From Aurantimonas sp965217685 (GTDB taxonomy: Bacteria; Pseudomonadota; Alphaproteobacteria; Rhizobiales; Rhizobiaceae), in the NCBI GenBank assembly GCA_965217685.1, contig CBDCIZ010000003.1, positions 4,680,468 to 4,744,467 on the forward strand: a DNA stretch of 64,000 bases. Reading direction: 5' to 3'. Below the pieces are notes generated by a model, which saw nothing but the letters and a program-made list of their open reading frames with translations, was not told where the DNA came from and did no database searches. This document shows positions 26,058-35,068 of the stretch, piece after piece. Every line of letters starts with the position of its first letter. Position 1 is the stretch's first letter. The position numbers and the translations under genes were made by a program.

Positions 26058-28499
26058 CTAACGCGCGGATACCACGTCGCCCTTTTGTGCTCGGTCGATG
26101 ATCGAACGCGACGCCATCTGCGGTCGTCCGATGACGCAGCGAACATTCCTGACATTCATTGCGATATCGGGAGTATCGCCAAGATCCACGATTGCCAGAC
26201 ACTGCCGGCCGTCAGCGAGTAGCGCCTGCAAAACCTGTCTGCCGCTGACATCCTTCAAAAAGATCTGGCCATCGAAGCCGGCAACGACGTTGACGTCAGG
26301 ACGCCCGGATATCGTAAAGACGGTACCTGGCGCGATCGGCGTACCGTCCGGCATGGCGACCGCCAGCAGCGCCTGGCGCGACCGACGCACCCCGAAACGC
26401 GCGATTGCGCCAGACCGATCGGCGGGGGCAATACTGGTCTCGACACGGTCCCATTCCACGTCAAGTGGCAGGTCGGTTGGATCCAGCGCGAGCTTGTTGG
26501 CCTGATAGGCTGTCAGGCCCGGCACAAGCAGTACGCCGTGACTGTTTGTCCGACCGATTGGGTGATTGTTCAGCGAGACGCCGACATCGCGGAATCCTCC
26601 GCTGTCGACGATCGCAAATCCATCATTGACCTTGTTGGTCGCGAAAGCTTCGCCGTTCATCAGCACGAGTCCGCCATTGACACGGCCCTGAACGAACAGG
26701 TTGCCGGCATATCTGTCGATCCCGAGACTGACCTCGCCCGAACCTGCGCGATAGCGTAGCTCTCCCAAATCCCGGTCACTGACGCCGCGCGCGGTGTAGA
26801 CCCGCCAACCTATGTCACCTGGTGCAATGACAGGTCGTGTCGCCTCCAATGTGGCCTGACGTCCGGCCGAACCATAAGAGGCGCTTGCGGAGGAGCGGCC
26901 GAATCTCAGGCTGATGCCAGCGATCACCGCACCACGCCCCCGGCTCAACTGCTGATAGCCGGTGAGATAGGCATAGGCCCTACCGAACAACTCTCGCGAG
27001 TAGGTCGCGGAAATAAGTGAGCTGCGTCCCTCGGAAGGCGGGTCAGGAAACGTTGTACTCAGCGAGTCCCGCTGTCCGGTTGCTGAAGTGACGCGCTGAT
27101 CGACATCGGTATAAGCGATCCCGAACGATCCCTGATTGCCGAGCGTGACGCCGGCATTGGCCTGAATGACATGATCAGGAGTGGGATCGCCAGCCAGCGA
27201 GGCAATGTCGTAATAGTTCTTGGTCGCCATGAGTGCGGATGCGCCGACGTGATATGCCCGCGTCGATCGTTCGACTGACGCATATCCCAACAGGCCCGTC
27301 TGGCCATCGCCGCCACTGGCGCCGACCGATACGGCGGCGAGCTTTCCGATCTTCGTTGTCGCACCGCCGACCGCATTGACCAGGCGGGGCGCCGCTTCGA
27401 TGTGACCTTCCACGGTCGTACTCGCACTGAGGCCCAGACGCCCCGTTCCCGAAGCCGCGACCGAGCGATAGTCGTTGCTCTTCAAACCAAAATTTCTTCG
27501 GATTCTCCCGATCTCAAATGACAACGCCGACAAGCCCGGTCGCAATAGCGCCGACGCCGTGTAGAAGGATGACGTCTGAACCGTTTGTCGTCCCGCGGCA
27601 TCGCGGACGGACACGGATATCTCGCCGCCACCGCCAATGACGGGCAGTTGAGGGATGTAAAAGGGACCGGGTGCGACAGATTGCGACAATTGGCTGACGC
27701 CGTCGACCAAGATGTCGACCGTCGAAGGAACGGCAGCGCGGCCGCGTATGGACGGCAATGGATAGGTGATGAGATCGGGCCGCAGGGAAAAGTTGGTTGC
27801 CAACTGCGCACCACCCAGGCGCACCGATCGCGTGTAAGCCAGGGAGCCGGAAATCACGTCACCCAGCGCAACAGTGCGCAGCTTGCCCGGATCGGAGTAG
27901 CTGTACGTACTGGCAAGCCGAACCGCGCGTGTATCCCCCTCCAAATACGCCAGATTGAAATCGCTTTGCACCACGCCCAACGAACCGAATAGGCGAGCGT
28001 TGCCATAGCCAAAGGCGTTGACCTGCCCGTGTCCCCCGGTGAGCGTCATATCATAGTTGAGGAGCGCGCCGGGCGCGACCGCATCCGGTTTCGGCTCAGA
28101 TGTACCGGTCGTACCCAGGCGCTGCATGTGCAGGGCATCGACGGGAAGGTCGATACGAAGCGATTGTTCCCGCTCGTCCAATTGGATCGTAGAACCTTTG
28201 ATGGTCGAGAGTTTGATGAGTTCTCCGGCCTGAAAGCGGTCGGACAGTGCCAGTCCCAATTCGCGTAATTCTGATACCGTAGCAAAAAGTGCACCGTCGA
28301 TCTCGACGAAATTGCCAATTTTCTGAGTATCGACGTGGTTGATGATAACTGCCAGCAATAGCTCGCGCTGCTCATGATCCTGCACAGAGGTGATTGCAGG
28401 GGCAAGCGTTTGCGCCAAGGCAGAGCCGATCTCACCAGACTGAGACGCGATCGCGGCGGCAATAGCGAGCAGGCTAGTTTGAGGAATCGATCGGCACAT
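26058..28499 (-). CDS. Outer membrane usher protein (Csu/FimD type)
   Basis: An 813-residue fimbrial usher. A signal peptide ends near ALAQ, then come the N-terminal chaperone-binding domain and the long pore barrel with plug region (VDILVDGVSQLSQSVAPGPF, YIPQLPVIGGGGEISVSV). C-terminal domains include GVLLVPGLTAYQANKLALD and VVAGFDGQIFLKDV. It secretes and assembles the SCPU subunits delivered by the chaperone. The start at 28499 overlaps the chaperone 3' end by 26 bases; a longer frame from 28580 puts a charged stretch before the signal peptide and was rejected. Confidence 0.92.
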   Translation of the reverse strand: MCRSIPQTSLLAIAAAIASQSGEIGSALAQTLAPAITSVQDHEQRELLLAVIINHVDTQKIGNFVEIDGALFATVSELRELGLALSDRFQAGELIKLSTIKGSTIQLDEREQSLRIDLPVDALHMQRLGTTGTSEPKPDAVAPGALLNYDMTLTGGHGQVNAFGYGNARLFGSLGVVQSDFNLAYLEGDTRAVRLASTYSYSDPGKLRTVALGDVISGSLAYTRSVRLGGAQLATNFSLRPDLITYPLPSIRGRAAVPSTVDILVDGVSQLSQSVAPGPFYIPQLPVIGGGGEISVSVRDAAGRQTVQTSSFYTASALLRPGLSALSFEIGRIRRNFGLKSNDYRSVAASGTGRLGLSASTTVEGHIEAAPRLVNAVGGATTKIGKLAAVSVGASGGDGQTGLLGYASVERSTRAYHVGASALMATKNYYDIASLAGDPTPDHVIQANAGVTLGNQGSFGIAYTDVDQRVTSATGQRDSLSTTFPDPPSEGRSSLISATYSRELFGRAYAYLTGYQQLSRGRGAVIAGISLRFGRSSASASYGSAGRQATLEATRPVIAPGDIGWRVYTARGVSDRDLGELRYRAGSGEVSLGIDRYAGNLFVQGRVNGGLVLMNGEAFATNKVNDGFAIVDSGGFRDVGVSLNNHPIGRTNSHGVLLVPGLTAYQANKLALDPTDLPLDVEWDRVETSIAPADRSGAIARFGVRRSRQALLAVAMPDGTPIAPGTVFTISGRPDVNVVAGFDGQIFLKDVSGRQVLQALLADGRQCLAIVDLGDTPDIAMNVRNVRCVIGRPQMASRSIIDRAQKGDVVSAR

Positions 28500-29223
28500 T
28501 GGCGCTGATCTCGCCCTGGTCTGAGGCGGCCTTGATCGCGACGACCGATCCCGTCTCGATCCGGCCAGCAATCGTGACAACTCGTTGGATCTCGACCCCG
28601 GCCAGCACGTAGAAGAACGCCGGGTCGGTCAGCGCCAAGGCGGCACCTTGTGAGGCTAGACTGATGTTCGATAGACGAGCGTGACGCGTTCCGGCATTAC
28701 GAACGGTCAACAAACAATGCGTTGCATCGATTCGCGAAAGCCACCACGCAAGCAGCGGTTTGACTTCATTCTCGGGCATGGCGAACACGGGCAGGGAAAT
28801 GCGCAGCGCGACGTGTACCGAACCCGGCGACGCTGCAGATGGCAGCTGGTCCAGGATCAATCGATAGCTATTCTCGTTGATATTTGCCGGTCGACGCAGC
28901 ACCACCCGCACCGTTTGGCTCTCCCCTGGACCAAGCGTTGCGAACGGCGGGCTGACCGCCAATTCTTGCGTTTTTACCAGCCGGTTCTCACCTGCAGCTT
29001 GACCCCATGAAAAGGGGCGAAGCTGGACGGTAGTGGCAGCCTCGCCATGATTAGTAATTTTCATTGTCGTAGCCGCTCGCCCCGCGGGCAGGACCAGGTT
29101 AACCGGCGCAACCTCCAAGGTCTGGGCCATGAGCGGATCTGGTCCAAATGCTCCGCCCACACTCAAGACAGCGATCAGCATGCCGATCAACGGCATGGGC
29201 GGTGTGAAGCGCGACATGGCCAC
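28474..29223 (-). CDS. Periplasmic pilus chaperone (PapD-like)
   Basis: A 249-residue protein. A signal peptide runs to about MAQ (residue 34), followed by two immunoglobulin-like domains. The first carries LEVAPVNLVLPAGRAATTMKI and SPPFATLGPGESQTVRVVLR, the edge-strand region that binds subunits. It holds SCPU pilins in the periplasm and hands them to the usher. An in-frame ATG two codons in (MSRF) may be the real start. As first gene of the set it probably carries the promoter, in the gap at 29.22-29.34 kb. Confidence 0.88.
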   Translation of the reverse strand: MAMSRFTPPMPLIGMLIAVLSVGGAFGPDPLMAQTLEVAPVNLVLPAGRAATTMKITNHGEAATTVQLRPFSWGQAAGENRLVKTQELAVSPPFATLGPGESQTVRVVLRRPANINENSYRLILDQLPSAASPGSVHVALRISLPVFAMPENEVKPLLAWWLSRIDATHCLLTVRNAGTRHARLSNISLASQGAALALTDPAFFYVLAGVEIQRVVTIAGRIETGSVVAIKAASDQGEISANVPIDSSN

Positions 29224-29350
29224 TGTACTATCGGCGAATGGTTAATGATGGCTTAGGGACCGTCATGCGCGGCACATCTTTGTGCATCGTGTCGGAGCGC
29301 TGCCTAAATATCGGGTTGATCGCGCTCGACCAGGTCTTTTACCGTTATTG

Positions 29351-29390
29351 ATATCGCCAGAGTATCGCGATGACACTAAAACGGTGTTGG
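29351..29390. promoter_or_regulatory. Second copy of the catB control module
   Basis: ATAT-N7-GTAT at 29351-29365 (one mismatch to ATAC-N7-GTAT) is followed, after the same seven-base gap as at catB, by ACACTAAAACGGTGTTGG at 29373-29390. That 18-mer matches the catB sequence at 1703-1720 in 17 of 18 positions. The gene at 29495 lies 104 bases downstream. The element should bind the same LysR regulator. Confidence 0.65.
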
Positions 29391-29494
29391 AGCACGTAGC
29401 TCGATTAGGTCATCAGAACGGTATTCGTGGCTTATTAGGGCAAGCGGTGAGCCGGCCATGTCGTAACGACGACCGACACATGATGGAGAGCGCA

Positions 29495-30283
29495 ATGGGA
29501 AGACTGGACGGCAGGACGGCGTTGATCAGTGGCGCTGCATCCGGAATCGGACGGGGTGCAGCAATGCTCTTTGCACAGGAGGGTGCCGCAATTGTTGCGG
29601 CCGATATCGACGAGAGTGGGGGCAAGGCTGTTGTCGACACAATCAAATCCGCGGGAGGACGTGCGGTCTTCGCGAAACTTGACGTGACAAACGAAGGTCA
29701 TTGGGAATCGGCGACAGCTTTTGCTGTCGAACAGTATGGATCGCTGAATATTGTCGCGAACGTTGCTGGCATTGGTGCGCCGAGTGACCTGGAGGAATTA
29801 ACGCTGGATCATTGGAACCGGGAGATCGCAATCAATCTGACCGGTGTTTTTCTTGGATGCAAGCATGGTATTCGGACGATAAAGTTGAATGGAAAGCCGG
29901 GAGCGATCGTCAATCTCGGGTCGATCTCCGCTCTTGCGGGGGTATCGGTCCAGGCGTCCTATAATGCTAGCAAGGGTGGCGTGCGCGTTTTGACGAAGGC
30001 CGTGGCGTTAGATTGCGTGAAGAAGGGTTACAGCATCCGCTGCAATGCGGTTCATCCAACCTATGTCGACACGGGCATGTTCAACCAGTTCGACGAGATG
30101 TTTCCCAGCCGCGAGGCTATGATGGCGCATTTCAGCCAGGACGTGCCGATCGGTCGCGTATGCACGCCCGACGATATTGCGCGAACAATGCTGTTCCTGG
30201 CGAGTGACGACAGCGCGATGATTACCGGGACGGAAATCATCGTCGATGGCGGGCATACCGCCGGCATCCCGACGAAATTTTGA
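29495..30283 (+). CDS. Short-chain dehydrogenase/reductase
   Basis: A 262-residue SDR with TGxxxGIG as SGAASGIG near residue 13, NVAGIG, catalytic YNASKGG and the C-terminal TGTEIIVDGGHTAG. Start 29495 follows GGAGAG by four bases; the ATGs at 29480 and 29483 are also in frame. The substrate is unknown. It is close in type to the SDR at 36201-36980; both have a CNAVHPTYVDTGM- or CNSVHPGQIITPM-like segment. The copied catB control module upstream suggests that muconate or benzoate induces it, and that it oxidises an alcohol tied to aromatic catabolism. Confidence 0.87.
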   Translation: MGRLDGRTALISGAASGIGRGAAMLFAQEGAAIVAADIDESGGKAVVDTIKSAGGRAVFAKLDVTNEGHWESATAFAVEQYGSLNIVANVAGIGAPSDLEELTLDHWNREIAINLTGVFLGCKHGIRTIKLNGKPGAIVNLGSISALAGVSVQASYNASKGGVRVLTKAVALDCVKKGYSIRCNAVHPTYVDTGMFNQFDEMFPSREAMMAHFSQDVPIGRVCTPDDIARTMLFLASDDSAMITGTEIIVDGGHTAGIPTKF

Positions 30284-30369
30284 AGGTTCGGCTGTACGTC
30301 TCGGGTCGGCAGGGCATGTGCGTCTATTGACAATGTCTGCGTAACGCGGCGCTCGTCGAACAAACGCGA

Positions 30370-32802
30370 TCATCTGCCAAAATTATAGCGCAAGGTGATT
30401 CCATAGGTTGCGGGCATACCGGTGAAACGCTCCACAAAGTCCGATACGCGCGTTGCATTCGTGAGATAGAAGCGATTTGTGATATTGCGGCCATATAGTT
30501 CGACCCGCACCCCCTGTTCCGTAAGATCGATACCGGCACGAACGTCGACAAGCGTATAGCCCGGGATGAGTAATTGACGCTCCTTTAGCGCGTCTGCCCC
30601 GACTCCGTTGAATAGTGCGCCCTGCGTTCCGGTCCGCGCGGCGACACTGCCGCCCAGAAAGACATCGACTCCATCGGACACCGGGAAGCGGTATTCGGCG
30701 TCCGCCACGCCCTGCCATTTGGGCGTGAAAGGAAAGGATTGCCCGACGAAGCTGCCGGTCGATCCGAACGGACCCGTAGGATTGGCAGGATCTTCCTGGA
30801 CCTTGGTCCTGATGTACGTCCCGCCGCCGCTGATCCTGAACCCTTCGAAAGGACGAAAGGTAAGATTGATCTCTCCGCCGACGATGCGCGACTTTGGAAT
30901 GCTGACCAGGCTCGGCAACGCACCGAATGGTTGTACGACGCGATAACCTACCAGTTGCTTCTTGCGATAATCATAGTAAAAGCCAGCGGCTTCGAACTGC
31001 AGCTTACGATCCAGAACATCCAGCTTGATACCCGCTTCATAAGCCAGCACGGACTCCTGTGGTACGGGAAACAATTGGTTATCCACTGCGGCTGGCAGGG
31101 TTGGGAAGCTGCCTGCCTTGAAGCCCTTTGTGACATTGGCATAGATGATTGTTCCGGCTAGCGGCTTCCAGTTCAAGCTGCCGCGATAAGCGACGTTGTC
31201 TTGGTTGAGCGAGCCGTTCACGATCGGAAGTGCCAGCCCTGTTGTCGCCGAAAGTGTGATGCAGCGCCCGGGCGCAATCGTCTGCGGCGATCCGGATAGA
31301 AGCGTCGACAACAGGCTGAAGGCATTGGCGGCCTGACCGTCACCTGAATCCCGAACGCAGCCGGCGAAGGACCGATCCTGCTTGGTATAGCGTACCGACC
31401 CTTGCCCGGTCAGTTTACTCGTCAGGTCGAAGTCCAGGCTGCCGAAGCCGCTCTTGGTTTCGATGTCCTGATTATTCTGGACAAAATAATTATCGAAATT
31501 GACCGGACCGATATGTCCGCCTGTATCGATACCGGGATTGAGGACGAAGCGTTCGCGGACCTTGTCGTTCTGGTAATTGCCGCCGATCATCCATTTGATG
31601 CGATTGTTGATCAACGACCCGCTGACGCGAAGTTCCTGCGAAAAGGACTTGATGGAGCCGATTACTCGTGTGCCATCGATTGGATAGATCGTCGCATCCA
31701 GATCCTGCGGGTCGTTTGCCTTGAACTTGGCGTAGGCGGACAATGATGTAACCGTGACCGTGTCGCTCAGATCGACGTCGGCACGTAGCGACGCCTGATA
31801 AAAGTCATCGCGTCGACGGTAATCGATCCCCGGCGTCCACGCTGCCGCACGAGGGTCGCGGGGTGCCGCCGGGAAGGTTTCAACGGGAAAGATCTGAGGA
31901 CGCCCGCCTGCCGCTACTGGCGTGAGCGGTTCATAGCTGATGAATTGCGGCTGCTGCGTCTCCGATCGATCCTGCCATGCGCTACCCTGAAACTCCAGAC
32001 GGACGGTGCTCAGTGGGTTCCAGTCGAGGATCAACCGACCGTTGGTAAAGTTTTTGCGGCCGATGCGGTCGTCATTGACGTAGTTTTTCTGCCAGGGCCC
32101 CTGATACTCGTGGCGCAGTGCAACACGTGCGGACAGCGTGTCGGTGATCGGTCCGCTGACAAAGGCCTCGGTCTGCACATCGTCGAAGCGGCCTCCCTGC
32201 ACGACAAAGCCCGCCTGCAGCGTGTCGGTCGGTTTGGCTGCGATATAGTTGATCGCGCCACCGGTCGAATTCTGGCCGAACAACGTACCTTGGGGACCTT
32301 TCAACACCTCTATCCGCTCGAGATCAAGGACCGCACCACGTGACATTGGCGAGAAGGGCAGGGGAACCTGATCGACATAGACGGTGACGGCCGGGCTGAC
32401 GCCGAGTGTAGTATCGAAAAAGCCGACGCCGCGGATGAAGTAGATGGGCAGGCCGTAATTGCTCTTCTGGAAGCTGAAGCCGGGGACGAGTTTGCCGAGT
32501 TGCTCGGTATCGGTAATGCCGCGTGACTGGAGTTGTCCTGCGGTAGCAGCGGTGATCGACATCGGGACTTCGCTCAATCGTTCCGACCGCTTTTGTGCGG
32601 TCACGATGATGTCACCCTGCGCTGCATCGCCGACTGTGCCTGTCGGTGTTTCAGCAAGTGCATCTTCGACCGGCTGAGATGATGAAGCCTGAGATGAGGG
32701 GGGCGTGTCCGTAACGCTTTGCGCGAAGGCGGGGCCAGCCGCGCAGATGATCGCGCCGATTGAGGTGCAGGCCAGCAGTCCCGCCAATCCGAAACGTTTC
32801 AT
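30370..32802 (-). CDS. TonB-dependent outer membrane receptor
   Basis: An 810-residue receptor. The start at 32802 has GGAGGGG upstream and a clear signal peptide (MKRFGLAGLLACTSIGAIIC, cleavage near AFAQ). A TonB-box-like DIIVTAQKRSERLSEVP, plug (YFIRGVGFFDTTLG, IEVLKGPQGTLFGQNSTGGAINYI) and beta barrel ending GITLRYNFGR follow, with the final aromatic residue near the end. An in-frame ATG nine codons earlier was rejected. It is divergent from the cupin-aldehyde dehydrogenase genes, so it probably imports their substrate. Confidence 0.93.
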   Translation of the reverse strand: MKRFGLAGLLACTSIGAIICAAGPAFAQSVTDTPPSSQASSSQPVEDALAETPTGTVGDAAQGDIIVTAQKRSERLSEVPMSITAATAGQLQSRGITDTEQLGKLVPGFSFQKSNYGLPIYFIRGVGFFDTTLGVSPAVTVYVDQVPLPFSPMSRGAVLDLERIEVLKGPQGTLFGQNSTGGAINYIAAKPTDTLQAGFVVQGGRFDDVQTEAFVSGPITDTLSARVALRHEYQGPWQKNYVNDDRIGRKNFTNGRLILDWNPLSTVRLEFQGSAWQDRSETQQPQFISYEPLTPVAAGGRPQIFPVETFPAAPRDPRAAAWTPGIDYRRRDDFYQASLRADVDLSDTVTVTSLSAYAKFKANDPQDLDATIYPIDGTRVIGSIKSFSQELRVSGSLINNRIKWMIGGNYQNDKVRERFVLNPGIDTGGHIGPVNFDNYFVQNNQDIETKSGFGSLDFDLTSKLTGQGSVRYTKQDRSFAGCVRDSGDGQAANAFSLLSTLLSGSPQTIAPGRCITLSATTGLALPIVNGSLNQDNVAYRGSLNWKPLAGTIIYANVTKGFKAGSFPTLPAAVDNQLFPVPQESVLAYEAGIKLDVLDRKLQFEAAGFYYDYRKKQLVGYRVVQPFGALPSLVSIPKSRIVGGEINLTFRPFEGFRISGGGTYIRTKVQEDPANPTGPFGSTGSFVGQSFPFTPKWQGVADAEYRFPVSDGVDVFLGGSVAARTGTQGALFNGVGADALKERQLLIPGYTLVDVRAGIDLTEQGVRVELYGRNITNRFYLTNATRVSDFVERFTGMPATYGITLRYNFGR

Positions 32803-32926
32803 TGTGTCCCCTCCAACATCGCTCGTCATCGTTTACCAGTCAGGTTTCACAGGTCAGCTCGTGCGCCCGTAATCCCCTCCAAAGAGCGTTGTGATGATTT
32901 GAGGATGCGACGTGCTTGGTCAATGA

Positions 32927-33002
32927 GTGGTTTCCGCCATGCTACAACAGCGGCGACTAGCCAGCGTGTGAGGGTTTCTCGCTATTTCAATGACGCATCA
33001 AT
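32927..33002. promoter_or_regulatory. Candidate control region between the TonB receptor and the cupin gene
   Basis: Two elements recur elsewhere. GTGGTTTCCGCCATGCTAC (from 32927) resembles GTGGTTTCCGCTATGGCTAC at 36130, upstream of the second SDR. CAATGACGCATCAAT (32988-33002) matches 40475-40489 in 14 of 15 bases. Both lie in promoter gaps of this block, whose only local regulator is the LuxR-type protein at 35069-36016. No -35/-10 pair was convincing. Confidence 0.35.
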
Positions 33003-33044
33003 CGGCCGATATTGGAAATAGTTGATGATAAGGAGAGAGACGAT

Positions 33045-33542
33045 ATGAGTGCTGCGCTGCAAACCGTATCCACTGCCAATGATGCCGTGAATGCTTCATC
33101 GCCGATTGTCCGCCAGACCGGCACCTACATGATGCAAGTCGACGATATCCCGTGGACGCCGTTCGTCTTTCCCAAGACTTTTTTCAAGATCCTGCATATC
33201 GATCGCGACCGCGGTTCGGCGACGCTAATGCTCCTTTCCGAGAAGGGCGCGCCGACCCCGTTGCACAAGCATGTTGGTGCTGCCGATATCTACGTCCTGC
33301 GCGGCAGCTTCGATTACGAAGAGGGTCATGCCGCAACCGGATGCTTCGTTCATGAGGGCGGCGGCGTCGTACACGTCGCCGAGACTGATGACGAGGTTCT
33401 GGCGCTGGTTACCTTTCACGGGCCGCTCGTGGGCCTGGACGATGACGGGTCGGTCAATGGCCTTTGCGATTGCGACCTGTTCATCGAGCTTGCAGATAAG
33501 AACAACGCGATCTCACATCTGCCGGCCAAGCTGTGGCAGTGA
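33045..33542 (+). CDS. Cupin dioxygenase-like protein (dihydroxyacetophenone dioxygenase type)
   Basis: A 165-residue single-domain cupin. The metal motif is GAPTPLHKHVGAADIYVLRG (HxH with the later Glu/Gly pattern) and the second part includes EGGGVVHVAETDDEV. Size and layout resemble the 2,4'-dihydroxyacetophenone dioxygenase-type cupins, which cleave a C-C bond next to a ketone. AGGAGAGAG precedes the ATG. The aldehyde dehydrogenase start overlaps its stop. A cleavage giving an aldehyde or acid that the dehydrogenase finishes is a reasonable inference; a purely structural cupin cannot be excluded. Confidence 0.7.
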   Translation: MSAALQTVSTANDAVNASSPIVRQTGTYMMQVDDIPWTPFVFPKTFFKILHIDRDRGSATLMLLSEKGAPTPLHKHVGAADIYVLRGSFDYEEGHAATGCFVHEGGGVVHVAETDDEVLALVTFHGPLVGLDDDGSVNGLCDCDLFIELADKNNAISHLPAKLWQ

Positions 33543-35062
33543 GTAACACATTGGAGGCCGTCGATGCCCGGATGGGATCGGCGGCCCACCAATTCCTGAA
33601 GGAGGCCGCTCGCCCTTTCATTGCCGGCCGCTTTGTCGAGTCGGCAAGCAACGAGGTAATGGCGGTACATGATCCGGCAACAGGCGCCTTTATCGCTGAG
33701 GTGCCTGACTGCAACGCGACGGACATCGACCGCGCCGTGCGTGCAGCGAGAGCAGCGCTGGAAGGGCCGTGGGGCAAGATGCGACCCGCCGAACGCGAGA
33801 CGGTGATACTGACATTGGCCGCCAAAGTCGAGGAACACGCCGATACGCTGGCTGAACTTGAGACGCTGAACACTGGCAAGAGTCTGGGCTTGTCCCGTAA
33901 TCTGGATATCGGGTTCAGCATTGAATATCTGCGCTATATGGCTGGCTGGTCGACAAAGATCTCCGGGCAGACGCTCAGCAATTCGCTGGATCAGCCACCA
34001 GGCTCCGCATACTTTACATACACATTGCGTGAGCCCGTCGGTGTCGTCGGGGCAATCGTACCTTGGAACTTTCCACTCCTGATAGCGATCTGGAAGATCG
34101 CACCCGCCCTGGCTGCGGGATGCACGGTCGTTCTCAAGCCGTCAGAAGAGACGCCGTTAACTGCGCTTTATTTTGCGCGATTGCTGGCAGAGGCCGGCAT
34201 TCCAGAGGGTGTCGTCAACATTGTTCCCGGGCGTGGATCGACCGCCGGTGCTGCACTGACCGCACATTCGGGGATTGCCAAACTAACCTTCACCGGTTCG
34301 ACGACCGTCGGCAAGGCGATCGGTCATGCCGCGGTCGATCGGATGGCACGATTTACGCTGGAGCTTGGCGGCAAGTCGCCGATGGTGGTGTTCGATGATG
34401 TTGAGGACGGTGCCGAACCGCTGATGGCGAATATCGGCATGTTCATGAACCAGGGTCAGGTCTGTACCGCTGCGACGAGGCTTTTCATCCACCGATCGAT
34501 CTACGACCGGACGCTTCAGCGGATTGCCGACGCATTGGCTCCCCTGCGCTATGGCTCCGGCTTCGATCCCGAGGCACAGATCAATCCGATGGTGTCCAAG
34601 CGACATCAGCAGCGCGTCCAAGGTTTTATCGACCGTGCCGGGCAGGCAGGTGCCAAGCACCATAGCGCGCATGCGTCGTTGCCTGCTGACGGGTTCTACG
34701 TCGCGCCGCATCTTCTCTACGATGTCGATCCCGGCATGGAGGTCTATCGCGACGAGGTCTTCGGCCCCGTGATCGCAGCACTGCCATTTGATGACGAGGA
34801 CGAGGCCGTGCGGCTGGCCAACGACACGACCTACGGTCTTGGTGCATCTGTATGGACACGCGATATCGAACGCACAATGCGGATGACTCAACGGATCAAG
34901 GCGGGCACGGTGTGGGTTAACATGCACAATATGCTCGATCCCAACCTTCCCTTTGGCGGATACAAGCAATCGGGTATGGGACGCGAGCATGGCAAGGAGG
35001 CGGTGCTTGCTTGTCTGGAAAGCAAGACGGTGATGATCCGCCATGCCAATACCTCAAGGTGA
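33539..35062 (+). CDS. NAD(P)-dependent aldehyde dehydrogenase
   Basis: A 507-residue ALDH of the betaine/phenylacetaldehyde dehydrogenase group. Seen are the cofactor loop FTGSTTVGKAI, the general-base Glu in LELGGKSP, the catalytic Cys in NQGQVCTAATR and the C-terminal LPFGGYKQSGMGRE. The GTG start overlaps the cupin stop as GTGA; a GTG two codons earlier is also in frame. It oxidises an aldehyde from the neighbouring oxygenases to an acid, perhaps for activation by the CoA ligase at 39 kb. It converges on the LuxR gene with a six-base gap. Confidence 0.92.
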   Translation: MSNTLEAVDARMGSAAHQFLKEAARPFIAGRFVESASNEVMAVHDPATGAFIAEVPDCNATDIDRAVRAARAALEGPWGKMRPAERETVILTLAAKVEEHADTLAELETLNTGKSLGLSRNLDIGFSIEYLRYMAGWSTKISGQTLSNSLDQPPGSAYFTYTLREPVGVVGAIVPWNFPLLIAIWKIAPALAAGCTVVLKPSEETPLTALYFARLLAEAGIPEGVVNIVPGRGSTAGAALTAHSGIAKLTFTGSTTVGKAIGHAAVDRMARFTLELGGKSPMVVFDDVEDGAEPLMANIGMFMNQGQVCTAATRLFIHRSIYDRTLQRIADALAPLRYGSGFDPEAQINPMVSKRHQQRVQGFIDRAGQAGAKHHSAHASLPADGFYVAPHLLYDVDPGMEVYRDEVFGPVIAALPFDDEDEAVRLANDTTYGLGASVWTRDIERTMRMTQRIKAGTVWVNMHNMLDPNLPFGGYKQSGMGREHGKEAVLACLESKTVMIRHANTSR

Positions 35063-35068
35063 GCGCGG

